DNA of 64,000 nt from contig JAFLDS010000003.1 of the NCBI GenBank assembly GCA_017302295.1, positions 124,001 to 188,000 on the forward strand, in the 5' to 3' direction. Positions 37,013 to 51,509 of this stretch are shown here, in pieces. The notes beneath the pieces are model-generated. The model was not told where the DNA came from. It did no database searches and worked only from the letters and a program-made list of their open reading frames with translations. The DNA comes from Thauera sp. (GTDB lineage: Bacteria; Pseudomonadota; Gammaproteobacteria; Burkholderiales; Rhodocyclaceae). The position numbers were made by a program, and so were the translations under genes. Position 1 is the stretch's first letter. Every line of letters starts with the position of its first letter.

Positions 37013-37042
37013 TAAAAAAAGCAGCCCGAAGGCTGCTTTTAC
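37013..37042. terminator. Bidirectional terminator between ubiJ and atpC
   Basis: AAAAGCAGCC (37017-37026) pairs with GGCTGCTTTT (37031-37040) around CGAA. T runs follow on both strands (seven A precede the stem on the plus strand), so it can stop both the ubi transcript and the converging atp operon. Confidence 0.92.
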
Positions 37043-37068
37043 GAGTTCTGCCACCCCGATCGGATAGA

Positions 37069-37494
37069 TCAGTGGCCGCGCTTGCGCAGCTTGTTGATCG
37101 CTTCCAGCTGGGCGATCGCTTCGATCAGCTCGGCCTGCGCCTTCGCGTAATCAAGCTTGGCCGTCTGGTTGCGCAGCGCCTCTTCGGCCTTCTGCTTGGC
37201 CTCGAGCGCCTTCGCTTCGTCCAGGTCCTTGCCACGGATGGCGGTATCCGCCAGCACGGTGACCAGACCCGGCTGCACTTCCAGCAGGCCTCCGGCGACG
37301 AACACGAGTTCCTCGTCCGTCTGATTCGGCAGCTTGACCCGCACCGCACCCGGCTTGATCCGCGTCATCAGCGGCATGTGCCCGGGCAGGATGCCGAGTT
37401 CGCCCGCTTCGCCCGGCAGGGCGACGAACTCCGCCAAGCCGGAGAAGATCTGCTCTTCCGCGCTGACGATGTCCACGTGAACTGTCATGGCCAT
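37069..37494 (-). CDS. atpC: ATP synthase epsilon subunit
   Basis: A 141-residue subunit of the F1 central stalk. The N-terminal beta domain begins [19 protein letters not shown], with [19 protein letters not shown]. The C-terminal helical hairpin ([19 protein letters not shown] onward) can inhibit ATP hydrolysis. It is the last gene of the atp operon, 67 bp after atpD, and is closed by the bidirectional terminator. Confidence 0.96.
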   Translation of the reverse strand: MAMTVHVDIVSAEEQIFSGLAEFVALPGEAGELGILPGHMPLMTRIKPGAVRVKLPNQTDEELVFVAGGLLEVQPGLVTVLADTAIRGKDLDEAKALEAKQKAEEALRNQTAKLDYAKAQAELIEAIAQLEAINKLRKRGH

Positions 37495-37561
37495 ATTGTG
37501 TCCTTTTCAGATCCGTGCGGCACCATCGGCACCGCACGGGAATTGATGCAAAGCCGGCCGC

Positions 37562-38977
<1,416 letters not shown>

Positions 38978-38988
38978 TCAATAATCCG

Positions 38989-39858
38989 TTAGACGGCGGC
39001 GGCGCCGCTGACGATTTCCGACAACTCTTTCGTGATCGCAGCCTGGCGGGTCTTGTTGTAGACCAGCTGCAGGTCGCCAATCACGGTCTTGGCGTTGTCG
39101 GAAGCGGCCTTCATTGCCACCATGCGCGCGCTCTGTTCGGATGCCATGTTCTCGGCCACCGCCTGATATACCAGCGCCTCGACGTAGCGCACCAGCAGCT
39201 CGTCGATGACGACCTGTGGATCCGGCTCGTAGAGGTAGTCCCACGAACTGTCGGGGGTGCCCAGCTTGTCGCCGGACAGCGGCAGCAACTGCTCGAGCTG
39301 CGGCTCCTGCTTCATCGTGTTGATGAAGCGGGTGTAGGCGATGTACACCGCGTCGAGCTCGTCGTTCTGGAACGCGTCGAGCATGACCTTGACCGGACCG
39401 ATCAGCTTTTCCAGGTGCGGCGTGTCACCGAGCTGCGTGACGTTCGACACCACCTTCGCCCCCATGCGCTGCATGAAGCCCAGGCCCTTGTTGCCGATGC
39501 AGCAGGCGCGGATCTCGGTAACGCCGGCGGCGTCCCAATCCTTCATGGCCGTCAGCGCGATACGCTGGACGTTGGTGTTGAGACCACCGCAAAGACCCTT
39601 GTCGGTGGTCACCAGGATCAGCCCCACCCTTTTCACCTGATCCTTGCGGACCAGGAAGGGGTGTTTGTAATCGGTCACATTGGCCTGGGACAGGTTCGCG
39701 GCGAGTCGGCGGATCTTGTCGGCAAAGGGACGGGCAGCACGCATCCGGTCCTGCGCCTTGCGCATCTTGGATGCGGCCACCATCTCCATGGCCTTGGTGA
39801 TCTTGCGCGTGTTTTGCACGCTCTTGATCTTGGTACGGATTTCCTTACCGCTAGCCAT
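38989..39858 (-). CDS. atpG: ATP synthase gamma subunit
   Basis: A 289-residue rotor subunit forming the coiled-coil axle of F1. The N-terminal helix [32 protein letters not shown] and the C-terminal helix [37 protein letters not shown] are characteristic. It sits between atpA and atpD in the standard order. The predicted start gives the expected length. Confidence 0.97.
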   Translation of the reverse strand: MASGKEIRTKIKSVQNTRKITKAMEMVAASKMRKAQDRMRAARPFADKIRRLAANLSQANVTDYKHPFLVRKDQVKRVGLILVTTDKGLCGGLNTNVQRIALTAMKDWDAAGVTEIRACCIGNKGLGFMQRMGAKVVSNVTQLGDTPHLEKLIGPVKVMLDAFQNDELDAVYIAYTRFINTMKQEPQLEQLLPLSGDKLGTPDSSWDYLYEPDPQVVIDELLVRYVEALVYQAVAENMASEQSARMVAMKAASDNAKTVIGDLQLVYNKTRQAAITKELSEIVSGAAAV

Positions 39859-39879
39859 ATTCCGTCTCCGTCCGCGGCC

Positions 39880-41418
<1,539 letters not shown>

Positions 41419-41430
41419 ATATGTATGCTC

Positions 41431-41964
41431 CTAGTTCTTTAGCGCAGCGGCCATGTTCGCGAGCTTGCCGCGGACCGAGGCGTCGATCACTTCGTCGCCG
41501 ACGGCGATGCGGACCCCACCGATGAGCTCGGGGTCGATGTGGACCTGCACGTTCAGTTTCGCCTTGAAGCGGGCTTCGAGGTCGGCTTTGAGCGAGGTCA
41601 GCGTCGCATCGTCGAGGGGGAAGGCAGAGGCGATTTCCGCCTCCAGGACGCCCTCGTGTTCGTTCTTGAGTGCAACGAACAGGTCACGGATCTCCGGAAG
41701 CACCTGCAGACGTTCGTTATCCACGAGGACGCGGATGAAATTCTGCTGTTCTGCGGACAACGTTCCCGACACATCCACCACCAGCTTCACGAGCTGGTCG
41801 GCGGAAAGCTTGGGATCGTTGATGCATGCCCGCATGGTGGAATCGGCCGCCACGGCGGCGAGCCGATCCAGTGCATCCGACCAAGGCCCCAGCGCACCTG
41901 CCCCGCGAGCCAGCTCGAAGGCGGCATCCGCATAGGGGCGCGCGATGGTGACGTTCTCGGCCAT
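41431..41964 (-). CDS. atpH: ATP synthase delta subunit
   Basis: A 177-residue peripheral-stalk subunit that joins F1 to the b subunits. It begins [21 protein letters not shown]. The C-terminal [30 protein letters not shown] signature is present ([19 protein letters not shown] here). It lies 3 bp downstream of atpF. Confidence 0.96.
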   Translation of the reverse strand: MAENVTIARPYADAAFELARGAGALGPWSDALDRLAAVAADSTMRACINDPKLSADQLVKLVVDVSGTLSAEQQNFIRVLVDNERLQVLPEIRDLFVALKNEHEGVLEAEIASAFPLDDATLTSLKADLEARFKAKLNVQVHIDPELIGGVRIAVGDEVIDASVRGKLANMAAALKN

Positions 41965-41967
41965 GAC

Positions 41968-42441
41968 TTATTGCAGTTCCTGTTTCAGGTTGGCAAGCAG
42001 TTCGGCATGCACCTGGGTGTTGATCTCGCGGCGCAGGATCTTCTCTGCACCGGCAACAGCCAGATGGGCGACCTGGTCGCGCAAGGCTTCCTTGGCGCGC
42101 TGCGCGGCGGCGCCGGCTTCGGCTTCCGCAGCTTCGCGCGCCTGCGCGATGATGCGGGTGGCTTCGGCGCGGGCTTCGTCGATCAGCTGGCTCGCCTGCT
42201 TTTCAGCGGAGGAACGGACATCGCCCGCGGATTCGCGAGCCTTGCGCAGTTCCTCGACGACCTTCTTCTCGGCGAGTGCCAGATCGGCCTTGGCCTTGTC
42301 CGCAGCTGCCAGCCCGTCGGCGATCTTCTTCGCGCGCTCGTCGAGTGCCTTCACGATGGGCGGCCACACGAATTTCATCGTGAACCACGCCAGAATGAAG
42401 AACACAACGAGCTGGGCTATCAGGGTTGCGTTCAGATTCAC
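41968..42441 (-). CDS. atpF: ATP synthase b subunit
   Basis: A 157-residue subunit with one N-terminal membrane span ([23 protein letters not shown]) followed by a long charged helix that forms the peripheral stalk ([20 protein letters not shown] onward). Length and sequence are typical of proteobacterial b subunits. It lies 32 bp downstream of atpE. Confidence 0.97.
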   Translation of the reverse strand: MNLNATLIAQLVVFFILAWFTMKFVWPPIVKALDERAKKIADGLAAADKAKADLALAEKKVVEELRKARESAGDVRSSAEKQASQLIDEARAEATRIIAQAREAAEAEAGAAAQRAKEALRDQVAHLAVAGAEKILRREINTQVHAELLANLKQELQ

Positions 42442-42473
42442 GGTTTTCGCTCCTTAGAGGATTAAGGAGACGA

Positions 42474-42731
<258 letters not shown>

Positions 42732-42776
42732 TTAGTGGGGAAGGTGAGTTTAAAACCAGGTACTGCGATAAAACGA

Positions 42777-43972
<1,196 letters not shown>

Positions 43973-44025
43973 CGGCTCCCACACCGGCGCGCCCACAAGG
44001 CTGGCGACCGCCAAAAATCCCGCGA

Positions 44026-44054
44026 ATACTAGGGGTTAACCTCAGCGAAGTCAA
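44026..44054 (-). promoter_or_regulatory. sigma70 promoter of the atp operon
   Basis: On the minus strand a -35 TTGACT (44054-44049) and -10 TAGTAT (44031-44026) are separated by exactly 17 bp. The start point would be near 44019, giving a leader of about 47 nt before the atpI ATG at 43972. Confidence 0.8.
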
Positions 44055-44165
44055 ACTTCAGAGGGGGCACAACGGGCTATTTCAACCCAAAATGTCTTTA
44101 TTCATATATAAGACCAAAGACTAGGTCGATTGACATATCCCCCGATAGCTCCGGAACATGCGGGC

Positions 44166-46049
44166 ATGAGCCAACAGTTCAACCTGCTGCGACAGCGCCG
44201 CTTCCTTCCCTTCTTTCTGACGCAGTTCCTCGGCGCCTTCAACGACAACGTCTACAAGAATGCGCTGGTGGTGCTGCTGACCTTCCAGGCGACACGCTAC
44301 ACCACCCTGCCCGCGGGCATCCTGGTCAACCTGTGCGCGGGGCTGTTCATCCTGCCCTTCTTTCTCTTTTCCGCCACGGCCGGGCAGATCGCCGACAAAT
44401 ACGAGAAGAGCCGGCTGATCCGCTTCACGAAGCTGCTGGAAGTCGTGGTGATGCTGCTGGCCTGCGCCGCCTTCGCCCTGGAGTCGCTGGGCCTGATGCT
44501 AGTGAGCCTGTTCCTGATGGGCGCGCAGTCCTCGCTGTTCGGGCCGGTGAAGTACGCGATCCTGCCGCAGCAGCTGCGTGAGGACGAGCTGGTCGGCGGC
44601 AATGCGCTCGTCGAGTCTGGCACCTTCGTCGCCATCCTGATCGGCACGCTGGCGGGCGGCATCATCGTCAGTCTGCCCCGGGGCACCTTGTGGACGTCGG
44701 TCGCGGTGGTGGCGCTGGCCTTGGTCGGCTACCTGGCAAGCCGCGGCATCCCGCAGGCCCAGGCTGCGGCGCCGGAGCTGCGCATCAACTGGAATCCGCT
44801 CGCGGAAACCTGGCGCAATCTGGCCTTTACCCGCGGCAATCGCACGGTTTTCCTGTCCATTCTCGGGGTGTCCTGGTTCTGGTTCTACGGCGCCGTGTTC
44901 CTGTCGCAGTTTCCGGCTTATGCCAAGGATGTGCTGGGCGGCGACGAGCATGCGGTGGTGATGCTGCTGGCGACGTTTTCGGTGGGCATCGGCATCGGTT
45001 CGCTGCTGTGCGAGCGCCTGTCGGGACGGCACGTCGAGATCGGCCTCGTGCCCTTCGGCTCGATCGGCATGTCCTTGTTCGCGCTCGACCTGTGGTGGGC
45101 CAGTCCGGCGATCGCCGCAAGCGGCGCGGGACCGCTGCCGATCGGCGAAGTCCTCGCACAGGCCGCCACCTGGCGGGCCCTGTTCGACCTGGTGGCGATC
45201 GGCATTTTCGGCGGCCTCTACATCGTCCCGCTGTACGCGCTGATCCAGAGCCGCAGCGAACCGGCACACCGCTCGCGCACCATCGCCGGCAACAACATCC
45301 TCAACGCGCTGTTCATGGTGGTCGCCGCCGGCATGGGCGCGGGTCTGCTCGCCGCCGGGCTGTCGGTGCCGCAACTGTTCCTGGTCACCGGCCTGCTCAA
45401 CGCCGCGGTGGCGCTCTACATCTACACGCTGGTGCCGGAGTTCCTGCTGCGCTTCCTGGTGTGGCTGCTGGTGCACAGCGCATACCGGCTACGGACGCGC
45501 GACATCGACAACATCCCCGAAGCCGGTCCCGCGGTGATCGTGTGCAACCACGTCAGCTTCGTCGACGCGCTGGTCATCATGGCGGCGAGCCGGCGGCCGA
45601 TCCGCTTCGTCATGGACCACCGCATCTTCCACAAGCCGCTGCTGCGCTTCGTCTTCCGCGAGAGCCGCGCGATTCCGATCGCCCCGGCGAAGGAGGATCT
45701 GCGGCTGATGGAGCGCGCCTTCGAACAGGTCGCCGAGGCGCTCGAGGCGGGCGAAGTGATCGGCCTGTTTCCGGAAGGGCGCATCACCGCGGACGGCGAG
45801 ATCCAGCCCTTCCGCCCCGGCATCGCGCGCATCGTCGAACGCACGCCGGTACCGGTGGTGCCGTTGGCCTTGCGCGGTCTGTGGGGCAGCTTCTTCTCGC
45901 GCAAGGACGGGCCGGCAATGACCCGGCCGCTGCGGCGCGGCCTCTTCAACCGCATCGAACTGGTCGCCGGCGCACCGCTCGCCCCCGAGGCAGCCACCCC
46001 GGCCTCGCTGCAGGCGCGCGTCACCGCCCTGCGCGGCGACTGGCGCTGA
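44166..46049 (+). CDS. MFS transporter-acyltransferase fusion (LplT-Aas-like lysophospholipid recycling)
   Basis: A 627-residue fusion. Residues 1 to about 420 form a 12-span MFS transporter similar to the lysophospholipid flippase LplT (starting FLPFFLTQFLGAFNDNVYKNALVVLL). Residues from about 430 form a PlsC-type acyltransferase with HxxxxD motif NHVSFVDALVIM, the glycerophosphate-binding FPEGRIT, and VPVVPLALRGLWGS. It lacks the AMP-ligase third domain of longer Aas fusions. It would import lyso-phosphatidylethanolamine and re-acylate it at the inner membrane. The ATG at 44166 is preferred to a TTG 36 bp upstream. It diverges from the atp operon and lies 18 bp upstream of the DUF2339 gene. 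Confidence 0.9.
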   Translation: MSQQFNLLRQRRFLPFFLTQFLGAFNDNVYKNALVVLLTFQATRYTTLPAGILVNLCAGLFILPFFLFSATAGQIADKYEKSRLIRFTKLLEVVVMLLACAAFALESLGLMLVSLFLMGAQSSLFGPVKYAILPQQLREDELVGGNALVESGTFVAILIGTLAGGIIVSLPRGTLWTSVAVVALALVGYLASRGIPQAQAAAPELRINWNPLAETWRNLAFTRGNRTVFLSILGVSWFWFYGAVFLSQFPAYAKDVLGGDEHAVVMLLATFSVGIGIGSLLCERLSGRHVEIGLVPFGSIGMSLFALDLWWASPAIAASGAGPLPIGEVLAQAATWRALFDLVAIGIFGGLYIVPLYALIQSRSEPAHRSRTIAGNNILNALFMVVAAGMGAGLLAAGLSVPQLFLVTGLLNAAVALYIYTLVPEFLLRFLVWLLVHSAYRLRTRDIDNIPEAGPAVIVCNHVSFVDALVIMAASRRPIRFVMDHRIFHKPLLRFVFRESRAIPIAPAKEDLRLMERAFEQVAEALEAGEVIGLFPEGRITADGEIQPFRPGIARIVERTPVPVVPLALRGLWGSFFSRKDGPAMTRPLRRGLFNRIELVAGAPLAPEAATPASLQARVTALRGDWR

Positions 46050-46067
46050 GCGGAAGGGAGCCTACGC

Positions 46068-48866
46068 ATGAAGCTGGTGATCTGGATCATCCTCGGCGCC
46101 GCGCTCGGCCTGATGGAAGGGGCGGCCGGCGCCATCGTCGGCGCGGTGCTGGGCGGCATGGTCGCCAGCCTGCTGCGCGAACGTGGTGAAGCGGCGGCTC
46201 GCGTCGATGCGCGCATCGCGGCGCTCGAGCAGCAGGTGGTGGCGCTGGGCCAACGCCTCGCCACGCGGGGCGACGGCGCATCATCGGCCTCCGCAACCGT
46301 CGCGGACAACGCGGCAGGCATGGCGCTTGCGCCCGACACCGCTCCCGTCGCGACCTCCACTGCGGCGACACCCGCGCAGCCGGCCAGACTGGACGAGAGC
46401 GTCGGCACCAGCCGCGCACGCACGGCACCGCGCGATCTCGCCGGCAGCACGGCGCCGACGACGACCGACGCCGGGATCGCCACCGAAGCCGCCGCCTCCG
46501 ACCTCCGCTCCCCCATCGATCTCGACGCGCTGTACGCACGCTGGCGCGACTGGCTGTTCGGCGGCAACACGCTGGTTCGCGTCGGCATCCTGGTGCTGTT
46601 CTTCGGCCTCGCCTTCCTCGCGCGCTACGCCGTCGAGCATGCCTTGCTGCCACCCGCGCTGCGCGTGGCCGGCTTCGCACTGACGGGCTACGCGCTCGGC
46701 GCCCTCGGCTGGCGGCTGCGGCTGCAACGGCGCGGCTACGCGCTGACGCTGCAGGGCGGCGGCATCGCCGTGCTCTACCTCACCGCCTTCGCCGCGTTGC
46801 GCCTTTACGGACTGATGTCGGCCGAAGCCGCGTTCGCCGCCATGCTCGCGCTGGTGTGCGTCGCCGCCTGGCTGGCAGTGCGGCAGGAGGCGCCGGTGCT
46901 GGCGATCATCGGCACCGCGGGCGGCTTTGCTGCGCCCATCCTCGCGTCCACCGGCGCGGGCGACCATGTGCAGCTCTTCACCTATTACGCCATCCTCAAC
47001 GCCGGCGTGTTGCTGCTCGCCTGGCGCAAGGCCTGGCGCGGGCTCAACCTGACCGGCTTCCTGTTCACCTTCGTGATCGGCCTGGCCTGGGGCGCGCGCT
47101 TCTACCACCCCTGGCACTACGCCAGCACCGAGCCTTTCCTGATCCTGTTCGCGCTGATGTACGTCGCCGCTGCCGTGGCCTACGCCTGGAAACGCGCCCC
47201 GGCGCTGCGCGATCCGGTCGACGGCACGCTGGTGTTCGGCGTGCCCGTGGTCGGCTTCGGCCTGCAGGCGGCGCTGGTGCAGGGCATGCCTTACGCGCTG
47301 GCGTGGAGCGCCGCGGCGGCGGGCGCCTTCTACCTGGCGCTCGCTGCCCTGCTGCGCCGCCTGCGCCAGCCCAGGCTGGAATTGCTCGTCGCGAGCTTCG
47401 CCGCCCTGGGGATCGCCTTCCTTACGCTGGCCCTGCCGCTCGCCTTCGACGGGCGCTGGAGCGCCGCCGCCTGGGCGCTGGAAGGGGCCGCGCTGTGGTG
47501 GGTGGGCTTGCGCCAGGCTCGCCGGCTGGCTGCGGGCGCCGGCTTGCTGCTGCAGGCGGGCGCCGGCCTGCTCTTCGCGGCCGATCTGATGCAGAACGAC
47601 ATCCCGCGCACCCTGCCGCTGCTCAACAGCGCCTTCCTCGGCACCGCGATGATCGCGGCCGCGGGCTTTGCCAGTGCAAGGTTCGCCGCCCGCCCGGATA
47701 GCGCGTGCCGCATGAGCTCATTGCGAAACCGAAGCGGCCCCGCGCTGCTCGCCTGGGCCTGGTTGTGGTGGCTGGGTGGCGCCTGGGACGAGATCGCGGC
47801 ACAGCTCACCACCGGAATGCAGCCAGCGGCCCTGTTGCTGAGCTTCGCCGCGAGCGGTGCGCTGGCGGCGGCGATCGGCGCACGCCTGCGCTGGAGCGCT
47901 TTGCAGCAAGCCGCCCAGCTGCCGCTCGCCGGGGCCGTGGTGGCGCTGGCGCAGAGCGTCGGCTACGGCGTGCCGCCATCGGCCAATGGCGGCTGGCTGG
48001 CCTGGCCCGCCGGGGTGGCCCTGCATCTGTTCGCCCTGCGTTTCGCGGAGCGCGACCTCGCCACACTGCGGCGGTTCGCGATCGCGCATGCGGCCGGCGT
48101 GTGGGTCGCGGCACTCGCGCTGTCGCAGGAACTGGGCTTGCGGCTGGCCGCCTGGCCGCTGGGAGAGGGCTGGAAGCTCGGCGCCTTCGCGCTGCCGCCG
48201 GCCCTGCTGCTCGCCGCGCTGGCGCTGGGAGCACGCAGCACGGCGTGGCCATTGCGGCACTGGCACGCGTCCTACCTTGTCGGCGGCGCAGCGCCGGTCG
48301 CTGTTGCGCTCGTGCTGTGGGCCGCCGCGATCCACCCCTTCGGCGCCGGCGCACCCGACCCGCTGGGCTACCTGCCGCTGCTGAACCCGATGGATCTGTC
48401 ACTCGCGCTGGCGCTGGGCGCCGTCGCGCTGTGGCTCGAGCGCACGGGCGGCGAGCTCGTGCGCCATTGCGGGCCGCTGATCCGCCTGCAGGCCGTTCTC
48501 GCCCTTGCCGCCTTCATTGCCGCCGACGCCGCGCTGCTGCGCGCCGTGCACCATTACACCGGAACGCGCTGGGATCTTTCCGCGCTGCTCGCACTGGATA
48601 CGACCCAGGCCGCGCTGTCGCTGTTCTGGGCGCTGCTGGGGCTGGGCCTGATGCTGGCCGCCAGCCGTCGCGCGAGCCGCATGATGTGGCTCACCGGCGC
48701 CGGCCTGATGGTGGCCGTGGTGGGCAAGCTGTTCCTGGTGGATATGGCAGCCAGCGGCGCGCTGGCGCGCATCGTGTCCTTCATCGGCGCCGGCCTGCTG
48801 TTGCTGGTGGTGGGCTATTTCTCGCCGCTGCCGCCGAAGCGGGAGGACGCAACCGCGACCGGCTGA
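46068..48866 (+). CDS. DUF2339 polytopic membrane protein
   Basis: A 932-residue protein. A short hydrophobic N-terminus (MKLVIWIILGAALGLMEGAAGAIVG) is followed by a cytoplasmic coiled region and a low-complexity Ala/Thr/Pro linker to about residue 145. After that come some 24-28 hydrophobic segments to the C-terminus, beginning WLFGGNTLVRVGILVLFFGLAFLARY. This is the DUF2339 layout. Function is unknown, though some members are linked to envelope stress or cell-wall functions. It has no catalytic motif. It is close behind the lysophospholipid gene (18 bp), so a membrane-lipid or envelope link is possible but unproven. It converges on parB. Confidence 0.88.
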   Translation: MKLVIWIILGAALGLMEGAAGAIVGAVLGGMVASLLRERGEAAARVDARIAALEQQVVALGQRLATRGDGASSASATVADNAAGMALAPDTAPVATSTAATPAQPARLDESVGTSRARTAPRDLAGSTAPTTTDAGIATEAAASDLRSPIDLDALYARWRDWLFGGNTLVRVGILVLFFGLAFLARYAVEHALLPPALRVAGFALTGYALGALGWRLRLQRRGYALTLQGGGIAVLYLTAFAALRLYGLMSAEAAFAAMLALVCVAAWLAVRQEAPVLAIIGTAGGFAAPILASTGAGDHVQLFTYYAILNAGVLLLAWRKAWRGLNLTGFLFTFVIGLAWGARFYHPWHYASTEPFLILFALMYVAAAVAYAWKRAPALRDPVDGTLVFGVPVVGFGLQAALVQGMPYALAWSAAAAGAFYLALAALLRRLRQPRLELLVASFAALGIAFLTLALPLAFDGRWSAAAWALEGAALWWVGLRQARRLAAGAGLLLQAGAGLLFAADLMQNDIPRTLPLLNSAFLGTAMIAAAGFASARFAARPDSACRMSSLRNRSGPALLAWAWLWWLGGAWDEIAAQLTTGMQPAALLLSFAASGALAAAIGARLRWSALQQAAQLPLAGAVVALAQSVGYGVPPSANGGWLAWPAGVALHLFALRFAERDLATLRRFAIAHAAGVWVAALALSQELGLRLAAWPLGEGWKLGAFALPPALLLAALALGARSTAWPLRHWHASYLVGGAAPVAVALVLWAAAIHPFGAGAPDPLGYLPLLNPMDLSLALALGAVALWLERTGGELVRHCGPLIRLQAVLALAAFIAADAALLRAVHHYTGTRWDLSALLALDTTQAALSLFWALLGLGLMLAASRRASRMMWLTGAGLMVAVVGKLFLVDMAASGALARIVSFIGAGLLLLVVGYFSPLPPKREDATATG

Positions 48867-48920
48867 GGCGGCCGCTGCCGGCGCGCGCCGTGCTGGCGAT
48901 GCGCGCCCCGCCCGCTTCGT

Positions 48921-49772
48921 TCAGCGCAACCGGCCGAGCAGGCCGTCGAGCTGATCGAGGCTGCCGAAGCGGATCGTGACCTCGCCGGCACCCTTCTTGT
49001 TAGCCTTGATCTTCACCGTGGCGCCGATGGCGTCGGCGATTTCCTCTTCCAGCCTCAGCAGGTCGCGGTCGGGCGGCGCCGCGGCCTTCTTCAGACGCGG
49101 GTTGAGCAGCTGCTGCACCAGGCGCTCGGTGTCGCGCACCGACAGCTGCTTGGCCGCGACCACGTTGGCGAGCTGGATCTGGCTCGCGCCGTCGAGCGGC
49201 AGCAAGGCGCGTGCATGCCCCATGTCGATGTCGCCCGCCATCAGCAGTTCCTGCACCGGCCGGGCGAGGTTGAGCAGGCGCAGCAGGTTGGAGGCCGCCG
49301 GGCGCGAGCGGCCGACCGCGTCCGCCGCCTGCTGGTGCGTCATCGCAAACTCGTCGATCAGGCGCTGGATGCCGCCGGCTTCTTCGAGCGGGTTGAGGTC
49401 CTCGCGCTGGATGTTCTCGATCAGCGACATCGCCAGCGCGGCTTCATCGGGGATCTCGCGCACCAGACAGGGCACTTCGTCGAGCCCTGCGATCTGCGCC
49501 GCGCGCCAGCGGCGCTCACCGGCGATGATCTCATAGCCGTCGTCGCCGACCGGCCGCACCAGGATGGGCTGCATCACGCCCTGGGCCTTGATCGAGGCCG
49601 CCAGTTCTTCCAGCGAGCCCGGGTCCATGCGCGTGCGCGGCTGGTACTTGCCAGGCTGCAGCGCGCCGGTGGCCAGCGTCTGCAGCTCGCGTTGCTCGGC
49701 TTCTTCGTCGTGGTTGGCCGCCAGCAGCGCGTCGAGCCCGCGACCGAGGCCCTTGAGTTTGGGTTTGTTCAT
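48921..49772 (-). CDS. parB: Chromosome partitioning protein ParB
   Basis: A 283-residue centromere-binding CTPase. The N-terminus [18 protein letters not shown] is typical of chromosomal ParB. The CTP-binding/arginine box is [20 protein letters not shown], with [14 protein letters not shown] next. A helix-turn-helix ([27 protein letters not shown], here [14 protein letters not shown]) binds parS. The C-terminal dimer domain is present. It is 16 bp downstream of parA. No convincing parS site is seen in this window. Confidence 0.96.
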   Translation of the reverse strand: MNKPKLKGLGRGLDALLAANHDEEAEQRELQTLATGALQPGKYQPRTRMDPGSLEELAASIKAQGVMQPILVRPVGDDGYEIIAGERRWRAAQIAGLDEVPCLVREIPDEAALAMSLIENIQREDLNPLEEAGGIQRLIDEFAMTHQQAADAVGRSRPAASNLLRLLNLARPVQELLMAGDIDMGHARALLPLDGASQIQLANVVAAKQLSVRDTERLVQQLLNPRLKKAAAPPDRDLLRLEEEIADAIGATVKIKANKKGAGEVTIRFGSLDQLDGLLGRLR

Positions 49773-49788
49773 GTCTCGCTGCCTGCGC

Positions 49789-50559
49789 TCAGATCGTCTT
49801 GATGCGCTCGATCATTTCATGGGCGAAGGCCATGTAGGCCTGCGCGCCCTTCGCGGCCTTGTCGAACACCACGCCCGGAAGGCCGTGGCTGGGCGCTTCG
49901 GCCAGGCGCACGTTGCGCGGCACGATGGCGCGGAACACCTTGTCGCCGAAGTGCGATTCGAGCTGCGCCGAGACCTGCTGCTGCAGCGTCACGCGCGGGT
50001 CGAACATGACGCGCAGCAGGCCTATGATCTTGAGCTCGCGGTTGAGGTTGGCGTGCACCTTCTTGATGGTGTTGACCAGGTCGGACAACCCTTCCAGCGC
50101 GTAGTACTCGCACTGCATCGGGATGATGACGCCGTGGGCGCCGCACAGGCCGTTGAGCGTGAGCATGGAGAGCGAGGGCGGGCAGTCGATGAGGACGAAG
50201 TCGTAGTCGGCATCGAAGGCGCGCAAGGCGTCGCGCAGGCGCTTCTCGCGGTTGTCGAGGTTGACGAGTTCGACTTCGGCACCCGCGAGGTCGCGGTTGG
50301 CGGGCAGGATGTCGTAGCCGCCGGATTCGGACTTGACGCGCACTTCGTCGAGCGTGGCGAGGCCGACGAGCAGGTGGTAGACGGATTTTTCCAGCGCGCG
50401 CTTGTCGACGCCGCTGCCCATCGTGGCGTTGCCCTGGGGGTCGAGGTCGACCAGCAGCGTGCGCTGTCCGGCGAGGTGCAGCGCGGCGGCGAGGTTGACG
50501 CAGGTGGTGGTCTTGCCCACCCCGCCTTTCTGGTTGGCGACGCAGAAGATTCGGGCCAT
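49789..50559 (-). CDS. parA: Chromosome partitioning ATPase ParA (Soj)
   Basis: A 256-residue deviant Walker ATPase driving ParB-parS complex movement. The Walker A is KGGVGKTTTCVNLAA with the signature lysine, and Walker A' is LLVDLDPQGNATMGSG. Walker B is DFVLIDCPPSLSMLTLN. It begins MARIFCVANQKGGVGK. It lies upstream of parB in the same unit and about 300 bp downstream of rsmG, from which it is separated by a large inverted repeat. Confidence 0.97.
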   Translation of the reverse strand: MARIFCVANQKGGVGKTTTCVNLAAALHLAGQRTLLVDLDPQGNATMGSGVDKRALEKSVYHLLVGLATLDEVRVKSESGGYDILPANRDLAGAEVELVNLDNREKRLRDALRAFDADYDFVLIDCPPSLSMLTLNGLCGAHGVIIPMQCEYYALEGLSDLVNTIKKVHANLNRELKIIGLLRVMFDPRVTLQQQVSAQLESHFGDKVFRAIVPRNVRLAEAPSHGLPGVVFDKAAKGAQAYMAFAHEMIERIKTI

Positions 50560-50703
50560 GTGGCTTCAGCTTGTTCCAGTTGCAAAGGGGCCGCGCGCGG
50601 CGGGGAACCCGGAGTTTACTTCAATGCGGCGGTGCAGCAGACCGATGGGAGCCTGAATTCGAAGGTGATCGCGAAGGTGATCGGCGCGACATGCCTGGAA
50701 TCC

Positions 50704-50808
50704 GGTCTGGTGTCGGGCGAGGCGCTCCGCGTCCTGCGCAACTCGACCTCGCTGCGCTCGGGACGCGGACAGTGCTCGTCCGCTCCACGCCTCGCCCGAC
50801 ACCAGACC
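50704..50808. repeat. Long imperfect inverted repeat between rsmG and parA
   Basis: Arms of 21 bp match perfectly: 50704-50724 (GGTCTGGTGTCGGGCGAGGCG) against 50788-50808. An inner 8-bp stem, CCGCGTCC (50727-50734) with GGACGCGG (50761-50768), lies inside. Together they can form a cruciform or a long RNA stem. No T run follows. Next to it, at 50661-50682, GAAGGTGATC occurs twice with a 12-bp period. The rest of the 296-bp gap (50560-50855) contains no gene. Confidence 0.8.
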
Positions 50809-50855
50809 TGCTGGGTTGCTCTCTCCCGGCCGCGAGAAAGCCTTCGGTTGAAGTG

Positions 50856-51509
50856 TCATGCCCTTTCGATGACCAGCAGATGACGCTCTGCATCCAGCCC
50901 CGGCACGTTCAGCGCATGCACTGCCGTCACCGCCCAGCCCGCCGGCAACGCTTCGACCTCATCGGCCGGATGCACGCCCTTCATCGCGTACAGCGCACCG
51001 CCCTCCCCGAGCAGATGGCCGGACAGGTTCACGAAGTCGGCCAGGCTGGAAAAGGCGCGCGAGATCACGCCGTCGGCCGCGCCGCCGGGCAGGCGGTCCA
51101 CGGAAACTTTCTCGACGCGTTCGTTGAGCACGCTGAAGTTGCCCAGCTGCAGTTCGATCTTGGCCTGCTGCTGGAAGCTCGCCTTCTTGTTCACCGTCTC
51201 GATCGAATTGACGATCAGGCCGCTGTGCACGATCGCCAGCGGAATGCCCGGCAAGCCCCCGCCGGAGCCGATGTCGGCGAGGCGCTCGACGCGATCGAGG
51301 TAGGGCAGCACCGCCAGTGAGTCGAGCAGGTGGTGGGTGATCAGCTCGCGCGGGTCGCGGATCGCGGTGAGGTTGTAGACCTTGTTCCACTTCAGCAGCA
51401 GTTCGCCGAAAGCGAGCAGGCGGTCGACCGCTTCCTGCGGCAGTGCGAGACCGAGCGCGACGATGCCGTCGGCGAGCTGGCGCGCGTGCGCGGCGAGTGC
51501 GCCGCTCAT
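50856..51509 (-). CDS. rsmG: 16S rRNA (guanine527-N7)-methyltransferase
   Basis: A 217-residue SAM-dependent methyltransferase (GidB) that modifies G527 of 16S rRNA. The SAM motif is [17 protein letters not shown] near residue 75, preceded by [26 protein letters not shown]. The C-terminus is shorter but complete. Its ATG overlaps the mnmG stop (ATGA), the classical gidA-gidB coupling. Confidence 0.96.
   Translation of the reverse strand: MSGALAAHARQLADGIVALGLALPQEAVDRLLAFGELLLKWNKVYNLTAIRDPRELITHHLLDSLAVLPYLDRVERLADIGSGGGLPGIPLAIVHSGLIVNSIETVNKKASFQQQAKIELQLGNFSVLNERVEKVSVDRLPGGAADGVISRAFSSLADFVNLSGHLLGEGGALYAMKGVHPADEVEALPAGWAVTAVHALNVPGLDAERHLLVIERA

Noticed and set aside
37474..37487. TCCACGTGAAC around a CACGTG core, parS-like
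   Set aside because: The outer bases do not match parS and it lies over the start of atpC. Best treated as chance.
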